Source of the DNA: JBOGJI01 sp050747865
GTDB taxonomy: Bacteria > Acidobacteriota > Thermoanaerobaculia > Multivoradales > JAHEKO01
NCBI GenBank assembly: GCA_050747865.1
Contig: JBOGJI010000223.1
Coordinates: 1-12,286 of the forward strand
Length of the DNA: 12,286 nt
Direction: 5' to 3'
A program made the position numbers and the translations under genes. The notes under the pieces are model-generated. The model was not told where the DNA came from. It saw only the letters and a program-made list of their open reading frames with translations, and ran no database searches. Numbering within the stretch: position 1 is the stretch's first letter; the number at the start of each line of letters is the position of its first letter. Below are positions 1-7,156 of this stretch, piece after piece.

Positions 1-197
1 GGGGCCGGCAACACCTTGACGATCTGCATGGAAGCCACCTGCCGCGACCGCGACTCAGGACGCGGCTGCCCTATGATGTCTTGCATACGACCCGCAAGCC
101 CCTGGCGCGCGACCCACGGGAGATTCAGTCACAGGCTCTGAGGTCACGGATCGGGAGGGGGAGGGTAAATCGGCGCCGCGGGCGCTAGCATCGTGTC

Positions 198-857
198 GTG
201 GCCGGTCTGTCGAAGCGCGGGCGACCACCGCATCCCGACGTGCTCACGCCCGCCGAGTGGCGCATCGTCGACGCAGTGCGCCATGGCATGAGCAACCGGC
301 AGATCGCGCGGCGGCGCGGCATCAGCCTCGACGCCGTCAAATACCACGTCCGCAACGCCGTCGCCAAGCTGGGCCTCGAGAATCGCAGGGCGCTGCGACA
401 TTGGCGGGGCGCACCCATGGACAGCGCCCTGAAGATACAGGAGGGATCCATGGCCACCACCGAACTGGAGATCGGACCGATCGGCCAGATCTCGCGCTCG
501 GTTCGCGACATCGAACAGGCCGAGGAGTGGTACAGGAACGTGCTCGGTCTCAAGCACCTCTACACCTTCGGCAAGCTGTCCTTCTTCGACTGCGCTGGCA
601 CCCGGCTCTACCTCACGCAGGAAAGCGACGAGCCCACACCCGAATCCGTACTCTACTTCCGCGTGTCGAACATCGACGCCGCGTACGAGGAGCTCCGGTC
701 TCGCGGCGTCGAGTTCACCGACGCGCCGCATCGGATCCACCGCCACGAGGACGGCACCGAGGAGTGGATGGCCTTCTTCAAGGACCCCGAGGGCCGTCCC
801 ATCGCCCTCATGTCGCAGGTCCGCTCCTCGCAGGCCGTGGGCGAAGCGGCGAGCTAG
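198..857 (+). CDS. LuxR-type HTH fused to glyoxalase/VOC-domain protein
   Basis: A 219-aa protein of two parts. Residues about 16-70 are a GerE/LuxR helix-turn-helix (LTPAEWRIVDAVRHGMSNRQ, then IARRRGISLDAVKYHVRNAV and KLGLENRRAL). Residues about 93-207 are a VOC/glyoxalase fold (RSVRDIEQAEEWYRNVLGL near the start, FFKDPEGRPIALMSQV near the end). The usual first metal-ligand His of glyoxalases appears to be Gln97 and the last ligand position Met205, so metal-dependent catalysis is doubtful; the domain may instead bind a small ligand that controls the HTH. An in-frame TAG at 186-188 leaves GTG 198 as the only start upstream of the HTH, and it has no clear Shine-Dalgarno. A much better start, ATG 450 (residue 85), would give the 135-aa VOC domain alone. 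HTH-VOC architecture is seen in other bacterial proteins as general knowledge; the regulated genes are unknown. Confidence 0.8.
   Translation: MAGLSKRGRPPHPDVLTPAEWRIVDAVRHGMSNRQIARRRGISLDAVKYHVRNAVAKLGLENRRALRHWRGAPMDSALKIQEGSMATTELEIGPIGQISRSVRDIEQAEEWYRNVLGLKHLYTFGKLSFFDCAGTRLYLTQESDEPTPESVLYFRVSNIDAAYEELRSRGVEFTDAPHRIHRHEDGTEEWMAFFKDPEGRPIALMSQVRSSQAVGEAAS
439..452 (+). promoter_or_regulatory. Internal Shine-Dalgarno and ATG inside the HTH-VOC gene
   Basis: AGGAGGG at 439-445 lies four bases before an in-frame ATG at 450. It sits exactly in the linker between the HTH and the VOC domain. This is a near-perfect ribosome binding site, far better than anything before GTG 198, and suggests separate production of a 135-aa VOC protein from the same frame. 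Confidence 0.65.
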
Positions 858-1870
858 GAGCGGGAGACCACCTCGAAGCGGTCAGGGTCGAGGGTCGGCT
901 CGCCGTCGAATCGGTAGGCGCAGAGGGCACCGCCAGGCTTGGCGACGCCGAGGTCGAGGCACACGATGTTTGGGGCCAGCCGGGCGTGGTCGGCCTGCCG
1001 CTCCGCCTTCGGCTCCGCGACAGGCCGATGGCCAGGTTGTTCTATGGCGGCCTCGCGCAAGCGCTCGGCCGCGGGCCGAGTCGGCGGCACGAGGGCGAAG
1101 TGCCCAACGAAGAGGAGCGGAGCGCCCACTGGATAGGGGCGTGCCAGCTCGCGGGCGGACTCCGGTAGCGGGGTATGCAGCAGCTCGGGGATCTCCGGCA
1201 GGCAGTAGCTGCCCAGGGTGTGACCGTCGGAAGGCAGATACCAGCGGATGCGCGCGGTGCCTCGCCGGTGGCCGTCGGTGTCCCGGCGTGAGAGCGCCTC
1301 GGGGACCGGGATCTCCGGTCCCTTGAGCACCACGCCGGCGGAATCGCGGAGCGGGTTGCCGCGCGTGTAGCCGTCTACCAGGAAGCCCTCGGTCACGCGA
1401 CCCCGTCTCCGTCGCTCCGCTGCGAGGCGGTCCAACGCGGGGGAATCCCAGCATGCGTGCACGACGCGCAGGTGTCCGAGATCGAGGTGGAAGGGCAGGG
1501 CCCGGATCCAGTCGAGATGCGTTTCCAGCTCGCCGCCAAGCTGTTCAAGAGTCGCCCGATGCTGGTTCGCGTTCTTCTCCGTGCGCCGCCGCAACGTATC
1601 GCCCGGCCGCGCCGGGTCTGGCGTGCAATAGCCGAGCAGGTTCCATTCATGGTTGCCGAGGATGACGCGAGCCGATCCCGCCTCTTCCATCCGGCGCACG
1701 AGGCGGACCGCCTCCAGGATGCGCGGGCCGCGATCGACCAGGTCGCCGACGAAGAGCACTGTGCGCTCCGCATGACGCCAGACGCCGCGCCGCTCCCGGT
1801 AGCCGAGCCGGCGGAGCAGCGTCTCCAGCTCCTCCGCGTACCCGTGGACGTCACCGATCAGGTCGAACAC
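854..1870 (-). CDS. PPP-family metallophosphoesterase (calcineurin-like phosphatase)
   Basis: A 338-aa protein with the full PPP/calcineurin metal-site signature: GDVHG (residues 6-10), GDLVDRGP (42-49), GNHE (72-75), His138 in VVHACWD and His257 in FVGH. These bind a dinuclear metal centre and hydrolyse phosphomonoesters. The family includes ApaH, PrpE and bacterial Ser/Thr protein phosphatases. The C-terminal NIVCLDLGVAKPGGALCAYR is typical of the bacterial subgroup annotated only as metallophosphoesterase. The start is GTG 1870, chosen because GGAGG (complement of 1879-1883) lies 8 nt upstream and the N-terminus begins right at the first beta-strand. The Shine-Dalgarno lies inside the preceding Doc gene, whose TGA ends one base before this GTG, so translation is probably coupled. 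Substrate unknown; a role with the Doc toxin is suggested only by arrangement. The stop overlaps that of the convergent VOC gene. Confidence 0.9.
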   Translation of the reverse strand: MFDLIGDVHGYAEELETLLRRLGYRERRGVWRHAERTVLFVGDLVDRGPRILEAVRLVRRMEEAGSARVILGNHEWNLLGYCTPDPARPGDTLRRRTEKNANQHRATLEQLGGELETHLDWIRALPFHLDLGHLRVVHACWDSPALDRLAAERRRRGRVTEGFLVDGYTRGNPLRDSAGVVLKGPEIPVPEALSRRDTDGHRRGTARIRWYLPSDGHTLGSYCLPEIPELLHTPLPESARELARPYPVGAPLLFVGHFALVPPTRPAAERLREAAIEQPGHRPVAEPKAERQADHARLAPNIVCLDLGVAKPGGALCAYRFDGEPTLDPDRFEVVSRS

Positions 1871-1871
1871 G

Positions 1872-2294
1872 TCAGCGACCTCCGCCTTCCGGCGGGATGT
1901 CCACCGTCCAATCCCGGAGCCAGGCCGCCAGCTCCCCTTCCCCCAGCTCCCCCGCCGCCAGTCCCCGCATCACCAGAACGGTCTCCACCTCTTCGGCATC
2001 CAGCTCCCGGCCGTTGAGGCCGAGAAAGACATACATCGACAGGAACGCGGCCCGCTTGTTGCCGTCGACGAAGGGATGCGCCATGGCGATCCCGTACCCG
2101 TACGCGGCAGCCAAAGCACACACATCGCGCTCGTCACCGTAGTGCCACTTGTTCTGCGCGCGGTGTAGCGCCGCTTCCAGAGCCCCCGGATCCCGCAAGC
2201 CGGGCAGCCCGCCGTGCTCGCGGATCTGCTCGAGGTGGAACAGCTCCACCATCCGACGGGAGAGCCAGACGGGCTCGGGCACCGAGCCGCTCAC
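1872..2294 (-). CDS. doc: Doc-type Fic-domain toxin (death-on-curing family)
   Basis: A 140-aa single-domain Fic protein, the usual Doc length. The signature HPFVDGNKRAA spans residues 73-83, with catalytic His73, acidic Asp77 and the GNKR anion-binding turn. The Lys in GNKR, where AMP-transferring Fic proteins usually have Gly, is the Doc-like form. Studied Doc proteins phosphorylate the translation factor EF-Tu and stop protein synthesis; that activity is inferred here from family. The helical context (LHRAQNKWHYGDE before, AAFLSMYVFLGLNG after) also fits Doc. The start is GTG 2294, whose G is the last base of the antitoxin's TAG (TAGTG overlap). No separate Shine-Dalgarno is evident, so expression probably depends on termination of the antitoxin gene. 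The expected partner is the AbrB-type protein upstream rather than the classical Phd. Confidence 0.9.
   Translation of the reverse strand: MSGSVPEPVWLSRRMVELFHLEQIREHGGLPGLRDPGALEAALHRAQNKWHYGDERDVCALAAAYGYGIAMAHPFVDGNKRAAFLSMYVFLGLNGRELDAEEVETVLVMRGLAAGELGEGELAAWLRDWTVDIPPEGGGR
1879..1883 (-). promoter_or_regulatory. Shine-Dalgarno of the metallophosphoesterase, inside doc
   Basis: The minus-strand GGAGG here is 8 nt upstream of GTG 1870. It decides that start and lies within the last codons of the Doc gene, consistent with coupled translation. Confidence 0.65.
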
Positions 2295-2521
2295 TACTTG
2301 GCTAGCTCACGCAAGGCGTTGCGGTACTTTCGGGCGCCCCGGTCCGCGATCTCAAGCGCCTGGGAGAGGTCAGGATCGTACGGTGTCAAGAGAATGCCGT
2401 CCTCCGTCTCGGTGACGAAGACCCGGTCTCCAACCTCGAGATGCAGGCGCGCCACCAGCTCCTTCGGCAACGTGGCGCTGACGGAGCCTCCGGTGCGGCG
2501 CAAGCGGATTTCTCGGGTCAT
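2294..2521 (-). CDS. AbrB/SpoVT-type antitoxin partnering Doc
   Basis: A 75-aa protein. Residues 3-48 match an AbrB/MazE-like swapped-hairpin DNA-binding domain: IRLRRTGGSVSATLPKELVA, then LHLEVGDRVFV and a DGILLTPY strand. The tail (about 50-75, LSQALEIADRGARKYRNALR) is predicted helical and is probably the toxin-neutralising segment. ATG 2521 is chosen because GGAG lies 7 nt upstream and the domain starts immediately after it; a longer reading from TTG 2575 would place the start codon in the candidate -35 box and read through the palindrome at 2543-2560. It overlaps the Doc start by one base. Antitoxins of this type usually repress their own promoter, alone and with the toxin; the palindrome just upstream is the likely binding site. 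Confidence 0.87.
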   Translation of the reverse strand: MTREIRLRRTGGSVSATLPKELVARLHLEVGDRVFVTETEDGILLTPYDPDLSQALEIADRGARKYRNALRELAK

Positions 2522-2542
2522 GACGTGTCTCCAACCCGAAGC

Positions 2543-2575
2543 GTAGCACAATCGTGCTACTCCGTAGAACGTCAA
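2543..2575 (-). promoter_or_regulatory. Candidate promoter and operator of the antitoxin-doc-phosphatase operon
   Basis: A perfect 7-bp inverted repeat with a 4-base spacer (GTAGCACAATCGTGCTAC, 2543-2560) lies 22 bases upstream of the antitoxin ATG. A minus-strand TTGACG (2575-2570) could be the -35 box. It overlaps the stop codon of the GT9 gene. The -10 box would fall inside the palindrome but is a weak match (for example GATTGT). Repressor binding to the palindrome would block RNA polymerase. Seen: the repeat and TTGACG. Inferred: function. Confidence 0.5.
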
Positions 2576-3645
2576 CGCTCCTGGGACACCGGCCGGCTAG
2601 CAGACACGGCCAGCCAGGCTTCGAGCACCGCGTCGACGTCGATGGCCTCCATCCGGTGGGCCACCTGCCAGCGCATCGGGTCGTCGGGCCATGCGCTCTC
2701 GGGGATCGACGCGACCACCCGCACGCTCCCGGGAGCGCCGCGGGGGGCGACGCGCCTCGGGTCGGCCATGCCCGGGAGAACTGCCACCGGGCAACCGAGG
2801 GTCGCCGCGGCGTGCGCCGGGCCGCTGTCGAGGGAGATGCAGGAGTGGGCGAGGGCGAGCAGGGCAAAGAGCCGCCGCAAGGGCAGATCGGCCGCCGCCG
2901 CCTCCACCCGCCGGTCGTCGCAGGCTGCTGCCAGGCGCCGGATCTCGGGGAGCTCGCGGGGGGTTCCGGCGAGGAGCAGGCGCGCCTCCGGAAGCCGCCG
3001 TAGCACCCCGCGCGCGGCGGCGATCCACTGGGCGTCCGGCCAGCGGCCGCGGTTCGTCCTGCGGCTCTGCGTCTGCAGGACCACGACCGGCTCCCCTCGC
3101 CAACCGCGGGCCGTCAGCCATCGCCGGCACTCCTTCAGCTCGTCGTCCTCCACATGCAAGCGCGGCAGCGGCGGCACCGCGGGCAAGGGAGACGGCGGCG
3201 GCTGGACGCCGGCTGGAGTTCGCGCGGCGACGCGGTGCAGGTAGTCCACGGTGTGCTCGAGGGGTCCGCGCGGCACCTCGCGCGCGTCGACGATCCGGTC
3301 GCGCGGTATGCCGGCGCGGGCGAGGAGCCACAGGCTCTTGTCCGCCGGCCGCTCACGGGGCTCGATCAGCCAGGCCGGGCCGGCAGGCCAGCGGCGCAGC
3401 CAGGCCACGGCGTGCCACTGGGAGCGGCTCAACCAGTACGGGGTCCGGCGGCTGTCCACGGTGCGCACGTCGTGCACCGTGGCGAGGCCGTGAACGACGG
3501 CTTCAGGAAAACCGTGGGCGGCGAGCACATCGCAGGGCAGGCCCCACGCGCGGTACAGGGACTGGAACAGGGAAGTCGCCTGGATCAGGTCGCCGAGGGC
3601 GCCGAAGCGTACGACGAGGGGACCAGGGCCGGCGTCATCCGCCAT
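2572..3645 (-). CDS. Glycosyltransferase family 9 (heptosyltransferase-type)
   Basis: A 357-aa protein with the two halves of a GT9/ADP-heptose:LPS heptosyltransferase. The N-terminal VVRFGALGDLIQATSLFQSL (11-30) is the acceptor-side glycine-rich motif. The C-terminal SLDSGPAHAAATLGCPVAVL (271-290), with Asp273, Ser274, Gly275 and His278, is the nucleotide-sugar site. Such enzymes add heptose or related sugars to the lipopolysaccharide inner core at the cytoplasmic face of the inner membrane. The length is normal for WaaC/WaaF relatives, but the exact sugar cannot be read from sequence. ATG 3645 has GGAG 6 nt upstream and overlaps the end of the GT4 gene by 11 bases, so the two glycosyltransferases are surely cotranscribed. 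Its TGA overlaps the candidate -35 box of the following toxin-antitoxin cassette. Confidence 0.87.
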   Translation of the reverse strand: MADDAGPGPLVVRFGALGDLIQATSLFQSLYRAWGLPCDVLAAHGFPEAVVHGLATVHDVRTVDSRRTPYWLSRSQWHAVAWLRRWPAGPAWLIEPRERPADKSLWLLARAGIPRDRIVDAREVPRGPLEHTVDYLHRVAARTPAGVQPPPSPLPAVPPLPRLHVEDDELKECRRWLTARGWRGEPVVVLQTQSRRTNRGRWPDAQWIAAARGVLRRLPEARLLLAGTPRELPEIRRLAAACDDRRVEAAAADLPLRRLFALLALAHSCISLDSGPAHAAATLGCPVAVLPGMADPRRVAPRGAPGSVRVVASIPESAWPDDPMRWQVAHRMEAIDVDAVLEAWLAVSASRPVSQER

Positions 3646-4729
3646 GCCGATCTCCAGCCGTCGGAGCCGCCGTCGCCTCGAGAAGCGCCACCACGCGTGG
3701 CGCGATCACCTGCCGGGCGTAGCGCTGTCGCACCCTCTCGCGACCCGCGGCGCCGAGGTGGGCGCGCAGCCCCCGCGACGCCAGCAGCTCCTCGAGCCGC
3801 CGGAACCACTGGTCGGGATCGGAGGCCAGGAAGCCGGTCTCGGCCTCCACCACCACCTTGCTGTTCTCTCCCACCGGCGAGGCCACCGTGGGCAGCCCGG
3901 CCGCCATGTATTGCAGCAGCTTGAAGGCGCACTTGCCGCGCGCCCAGTCGTCGTCGCTCAACGGCATGATGCCGACGGCCGCGGTGGCGAGCTGCTCCGC
4001 CTCGGCGGCCGCCGACCAGGCGATCCGCTCGATCGGAACGTCCGGCCAGTCTGGAAAGCGCGAGCAGATCACCCGCAGCCGGAAGTCGGGGACCCGCCCC
4101 GCGAGCCGGGTGAAGACAGCGCGCAAGGGCTCGAGATAGACCAGGTTCTCGGGCCTCCCGATCCACACCACCGCCCCGTCCCGGCGAACGGCCGGCGGCA
4201 GCTCGGGATAGGCCTCGAGATCCACCGGTGTCGGCAGCACCTCCACCCTGCGGCTCCATGGGCGCGCGGCGGCGGCCAGGAAGTCGTTGCCGGCCATCAC
4301 CAGATCGCAGGAGCGGCAGGTCGCCGCGAACTTGCGGCGCCGCAGCCACGAGCGGTCCGGCGGCGCCCCCGGAAACCGCGGCCGGCGCAGAAAGAGCGCG
4401 TCGTCGAAATCGAAGACCAGCCGGCGAGCCAGGCGGCGAGCCAGCACGCCCTCCCCCAGCCCCAGGCGCACCTTGGCGAGCACCACGAGCGACGCCTGCC
4501 GGAGCTCGGACCGCCGGGCCAGCAGGCGCAGGAAGTAGCGGCCGCGGGCAGCCTGGACGACGCGGCAGCGCCAGCCGCGAGCCTCCAGCAGCGGCAGCAG
4601 GTGGCGCAGCCGGTGGCGGAACGAGGGAACCTCCGGGTCGTAGGTCCAGAACAGCAGCGTCGGCCGGTCCTGCCCGGCGCCCCGCGCCGGCTCGCGGCGG
4701 CGGGATTCAGATTGCGGGGCGGGTCGCAC
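3635..4729 (-). CDS. Glycosyltransferase family 4 (GT-B fold)
   Basis: A 364-aa glycosyltransferase. The N-terminal domain carries VPSFRHRLRHLLPLLEARGW (34-53) and FDFDDALF (106-113), a motif common in this GT4 subgroup. The C-terminal nucleotide-sugar domain starts near WIGRPENLVYLE (189-200) and contains GIMPLSDDDWARGKCAFKLL (253-272) followed by QYMAAGLPTVASPVGEN, the usual donor-binding segment. It likely transfers a sugar from a nucleotide-sugar donor during cell-surface polysaccharide or lipid glycosylation; donor and acceptor are unknown. The start is GTG 4729, 13 bases after the preceding dehydrogenase's stop. No good Shine-Dalgarno is visible, so coupling or a slightly different start is possible; the first 20 residues are low-complexity and may not be needed. 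It overlaps the GT9 gene by 11 bases. Confidence 0.87.
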   Translation of the reverse strand: MRPAPQSESRRREPARGAGQDRPTLLFWTYDPEVPSFRHRLRHLLPLLEARGWRCRVVQAARGRYFLRLLARRSELRQASLVVLAKVRLGLGEGVLARRLARRLVFDFDDALFLRRPRFPGAPPDRSWLRRRKFAATCRSCDLVMAGNDFLAAAARPWSRRVEVLPTPVDLEAYPELPPAVRRDGAVVWIGRPENLVYLEPLRAVFTRLAGRVPDFRLRVICSRFPDWPDVPIERIAWSAAAEAEQLATAAVGIMPLSDDDWARGKCAFKLLQYMAAGLPTVASPVGENSKVVVEAETGFLASDPDQWFRRLEELLASRGLRAHLGAAGRERVRQRYARQVIAPRVVALLEATAAPTAGDRHGG

Positions 4730-4742
4730 GGAGCGGCGCGGG

Positions 4743-5837
4743 CTAGACGGCGACGGGGGTGGCGACGGTGCGGGCGAGGAGGTCGCCGACCTCCGCGGCG
4801 GCGAGCGTCCCGCCGAGATCTGGGGTCGTGTGACCGTCGCGCAGGGCCCTGACGACTGCTTGCTCCACCGCTTCCGCGGCCTCCCGGTGGCCCAGCTCGT
4901 CGAGCATCAGCGCCACGGTGAGCACCGCGCCGATTGGGTTGGCGCGGCCGGTGCTGGCGTATTTGGGGGCGGATCCGTGCACCGGCTCGAACATCGAGGT
5001 CCGGCCGGGATGGAGATTCGCCGACGCTGCCACCCCGAGGCCGCCCTGCAGCGCCGCCCCCAGGTCGGTGACGATGTCGCCGAACATGTTGTTGGTGACG
5101 ATCACCTCGAACGCCTCGGGCTTGCGCACCATCTGCATGGTCAGCGCGTCGACGAACAGGTGGCTGGCCTCGATCTCGGGGAAGTCGACCGCCATCTCGG
5201 CGAAGCAGCGCTGCCAGAGGTCGTGGCCGTAGCGCATCACGTTCGACTTGTCTGCCATGCAGACCTTGCGCCTGCCGTGGTCGCGCGCCCAGGTGAAGGC
5301 GGCGCGCAGGATGCGCTCGACGCCCTTCCTGGTGTGGATCTCCTCCTGCACCGCGATCTCGTCCGGCGTGCCCCGCTTGAAGAAGCCGCCGACGCCGACG
5401 TACGCCCCCTCGGTGTTCTCGCGGAAGACGACCATGTCGACGTCGGCCGCGGTCTTGTCCTTGAGCGGGCAGAGGCGCTCGTCGTAGAGCTTGACGGGGC
5501 GGAAGTTGACGTAGAGATCGAGGCCGAAGCGGATGCCGAGCAGGATGTCGGCGGCGTGTTTCATGTCGGGCACCCGCGGGTCGCCGAAGGCGCCGATGAA
5601 GACCGCTGCGTAGTTGTCACGGAAGTCGTCGAGCGCGCCTTCGGGCAGGGTTTCGCCGCTCTCCAGGTAGCGATCGGCGTCCCAGTCGAACGACCGCAGC
5701 TCGAGCGGCAGGTCGTAGTGCTCGCCCGCCGCCTCGAGGACCTTGACCGCCTCGGCGGTCACGTCTTTGCCGATGCCGTCCCCCGGGATGACGGCGATGC
5801 GCTGCGGACGGCGGTCGCGAGGAGCGATCAGATTCAC
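4743..5837 (-). CDS. leuB: 3-isopropylmalate dehydrogenase-type oxidoreductase (LeuB/ICDH family)
   Basis: A 364-aa beta-decarboxylating dehydrogenase. Visible are the N-terminal RIAVIPGDGIGKDV (13-26), substrate arginines at about 103, 113 and 139 (GIRFGLDLYVNFRP, FRENTEG), catalytic Tyr146 and Lys197 (ADKSNV), the metal-binding aspartates 230, 254 and 258 (DALTMQM, GDIVTD) and FEPVHGSAPKYA (283-294). LeuB oxidises and decarboxylates 3-isopropylmalate with NAD in leucine synthesis. The ENTEGAYVGVGG segment with GTPDEIA resembles actinobacterial-type LeuB but also tartrate and homoisocitrate dehydrogenases, so substrate is not certain. No other leucine genes are nearby; the neighbours are a DUF819 membrane protein (42 bases upstream) and glycosyltransferases. 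The start is GTG 5837, with no clear Shine-Dalgarno and no alternative start before the first strand. Confidence 0.85.
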   Translation of the reverse strand: MNLIAPRDRRPQRIAVIPGDGIGKDVTAEAVKVLEAAGEHYDLPLELRSFDWDADRYLESGETLPEGALDDFRDNYAAVFIGAFGDPRVPDMKHAADILLGIRFGLDLYVNFRPVKLYDERLCPLKDKTAADVDMVVFRENTEGAYVGVGGFFKRGTPDEIAVQEEIHTRKGVERILRAAFTWARDHGRRKVCMADKSNVMRYGHDLWQRCFAEMAVDFPEIEASHLFVDALTMQMVRKPEAFEVIVTNNMFGDIVTDLGAALQGGLGVAASANLHPGRTSMFEPVHGSAPKYASTGRANPIGAVLTVALMLDELGHREAAEAVEQAVVRALRDGHTTPDLGGTLAAAEVGDLLARTVATPVAV

Positions 5838-5879
5838 GACTTGGAGCCTAACACGCAGGACTGTGGCGGCCAGCCGCTC

Positions 5880-7127
5880 TCAGCCGGCCAAGACCCGCAA
5901 CATCAGCCCGGTCAGATAGGCGCAGTAGGTCCCCAGCGCGTAGCCGAGCACCGCGAGCAACACCCCGACCGGAGCCAGCGCCGGATGGAAGGCGCTCGCC
6001 ACGACCGGCGCCGAGGCGGCACCGCCGATGTTGGCCTGCGAGCCCACTGCCATGAAGAACAGCGGCGCGCGGATCAGCTTGGCCATGGCCAGGACGAGGC
6101 CGGCGTGGACCGCGATCCAGATCAGGCCGAGCGCGAACAGACCGGGCCTTTCGAAGAGCGCACCGAGATCCATGTGCATCCCGATCGTCGCCACCAACAC
6201 GTAGAGCATCACCGAGCCCACCTTCGAGGCGCCCGCCCCCTCCAGGCGGCGGGCGCCGCTGAAGCTGAGGAGCAGCCCGAAGGTGGTCGCCAGCACCACG
6301 ATCCAGAAGAACCGGGAGGTCAGGCTGTAGTCCTCGAGATTCCAGTCGGCGGGCAGGGTCCCGATCCAGGCCACCAGCGGATCGGCGACCAGATGGGCCA
6401 GGCCGGTGGCGCCGAGGCCGACGGCCAGGATGACCATCAGGTCGGCAAGGCTGGGGATCCTCGCGTGTTGCGCCTGATAGGTCTCGATGCGGCTCCTCAA
6501 GTCGTCGATCGCCGAGGTGTCGGCGCCGGTCCAGCGGTCGAAGGCCGCCGCTCGCGGCGCCAGGAAGAGCAGCACCGCCATCCACACGTTGGCCACCAGG
6601 ACGTCCACGGCGACGAACTGACCGAAGAGGTTGTCCTCGACCGCGAACACCTCTTTCATCGCCGCCTGATTGGCGCCGCCGCCGATCCAGCTGCCGGCGA
6701 CGGTGGTCATGCCTCGCCAGGTCTCGCCGGCGACCACCTCCGGCCCCAGCAGTCGCATCGTCAGGAACGACACCAGGGCGCCCAGCATCACGCCGGCGGT
6801 GCCGGTCAGGAAGAGGACGACGGCCTTGGGACCCAGCCGCATCACCGCTCCGAGATCGATGGCGACACACAGCAGGACCAGGGCAGAGGGCAGCAGGTAG
6901 TCGCGCGCCACCGGGTAGAGACCCGAGGCTTCGCCGTCGATCAGGCCGAAACTGTTGTAGATCGCCGGCAACAGGTAGCACAGCAGCAGCGCCGGGACGT
7001 AGGTGTAGAACCGCTTCCAGAACCCGTCCGGTCGCGAGGCGGTCCAGAAGACCAGCCCCAGCGTCGCCGCCAGCAGACCCAGGACGACGGCGCCATTGGT
7101 GATCAGGGCATGGGCCGACTCCGACAT
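5880..7127 (-). CDS. DUF819 family integral membrane protein
   Basis: A 415-aa, very hydrophobic protein with about ten or more membrane segments, beginning at residues 10-30 and 42-60. Two related glycine-rich signatures, GSWIGGGANQAAMKEV (145-160) and GSQANIGGAASAPVVASAF (362-380), sit in two similar halves as expected for DUF819 (YjcL-like) proteins, which resemble inverted-repeat transporters. YLLPSALVLLCVAIDL (77-92) is also typical. The transported substrate of the family is not established; I assign only a likely inner-membrane transporter. ATG 7127 is supported by GGAGGG five bases upstream. A hydrophilic loop (about 195-228) separates the halves. The gene follows the DUF2071-like gene by 29 bases and precedes the dehydrogenase by 42, so all may share one transcript. 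Confidence 0.85.
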   Translation of the reverse strand: MSESAHALITNGAVVLGLLAATLGLVFWTASRPDGFWKRFYTYVPALLLCYLLPAIYNSFGLIDGEASGLYPVARDYLLPSALVLLCVAIDLGAVMRLGPKAVVLFLTGTAGVMLGALVSFLTMRLLGPEVVAGETWRGMTTVAGSWIGGGANQAAMKEVFAVEDNLFGQFVAVDVLVANVWMAVLLFLAPRAAAFDRWTGADTSAIDDLRSRIETYQAQHARIPSLADLMVILAVGLGATGLAHLVADPLVAWIGTLPADWNLEDYSLTSRFFWIVVLATTFGLLLSFSGARRLEGAGASKVGSVMLYVLVATIGMHMDLGALFERPGLFALGLIWIAVHAGLVLAMAKLIRAPLFFMAVGSQANIGGAASAPVVASAFHPALAPVGVLLAVLGYALGTYCAYLTGLMLRVLAG

Positions 7128-7156
7128 GGATTCCCTCCGGGCGAGCGGGCGCCATC

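Noticed and set aside
72..77. TATGAT as a -10 box for the HTH-VOC gene
   Set aside because: No -35 box at a suitable distance and 120 bases from the start codon; could be chance.
1..141. Open frame from the window edge ending at TGA 139-141, possible 3' end of an upstream gene
   Set aside because: Only 46 residues, with no recognisable motif; too short to support as a partial gene.
186..200. TAGCAT (186-191) as a -10 giving a leaderless GTG start at 198
   Set aside because: Spacing fits but the expected -35 region (163-168) is GGGTAA, not a recognisable hexamer.
2522..2575. Longer antitoxin starting at TTG 2575
   Set aside because: The TTG is part of a candidate -35 box, the extension crosses the palindrome, and ATG 2521 has a good Shine-Dalgarno directly before the domain.
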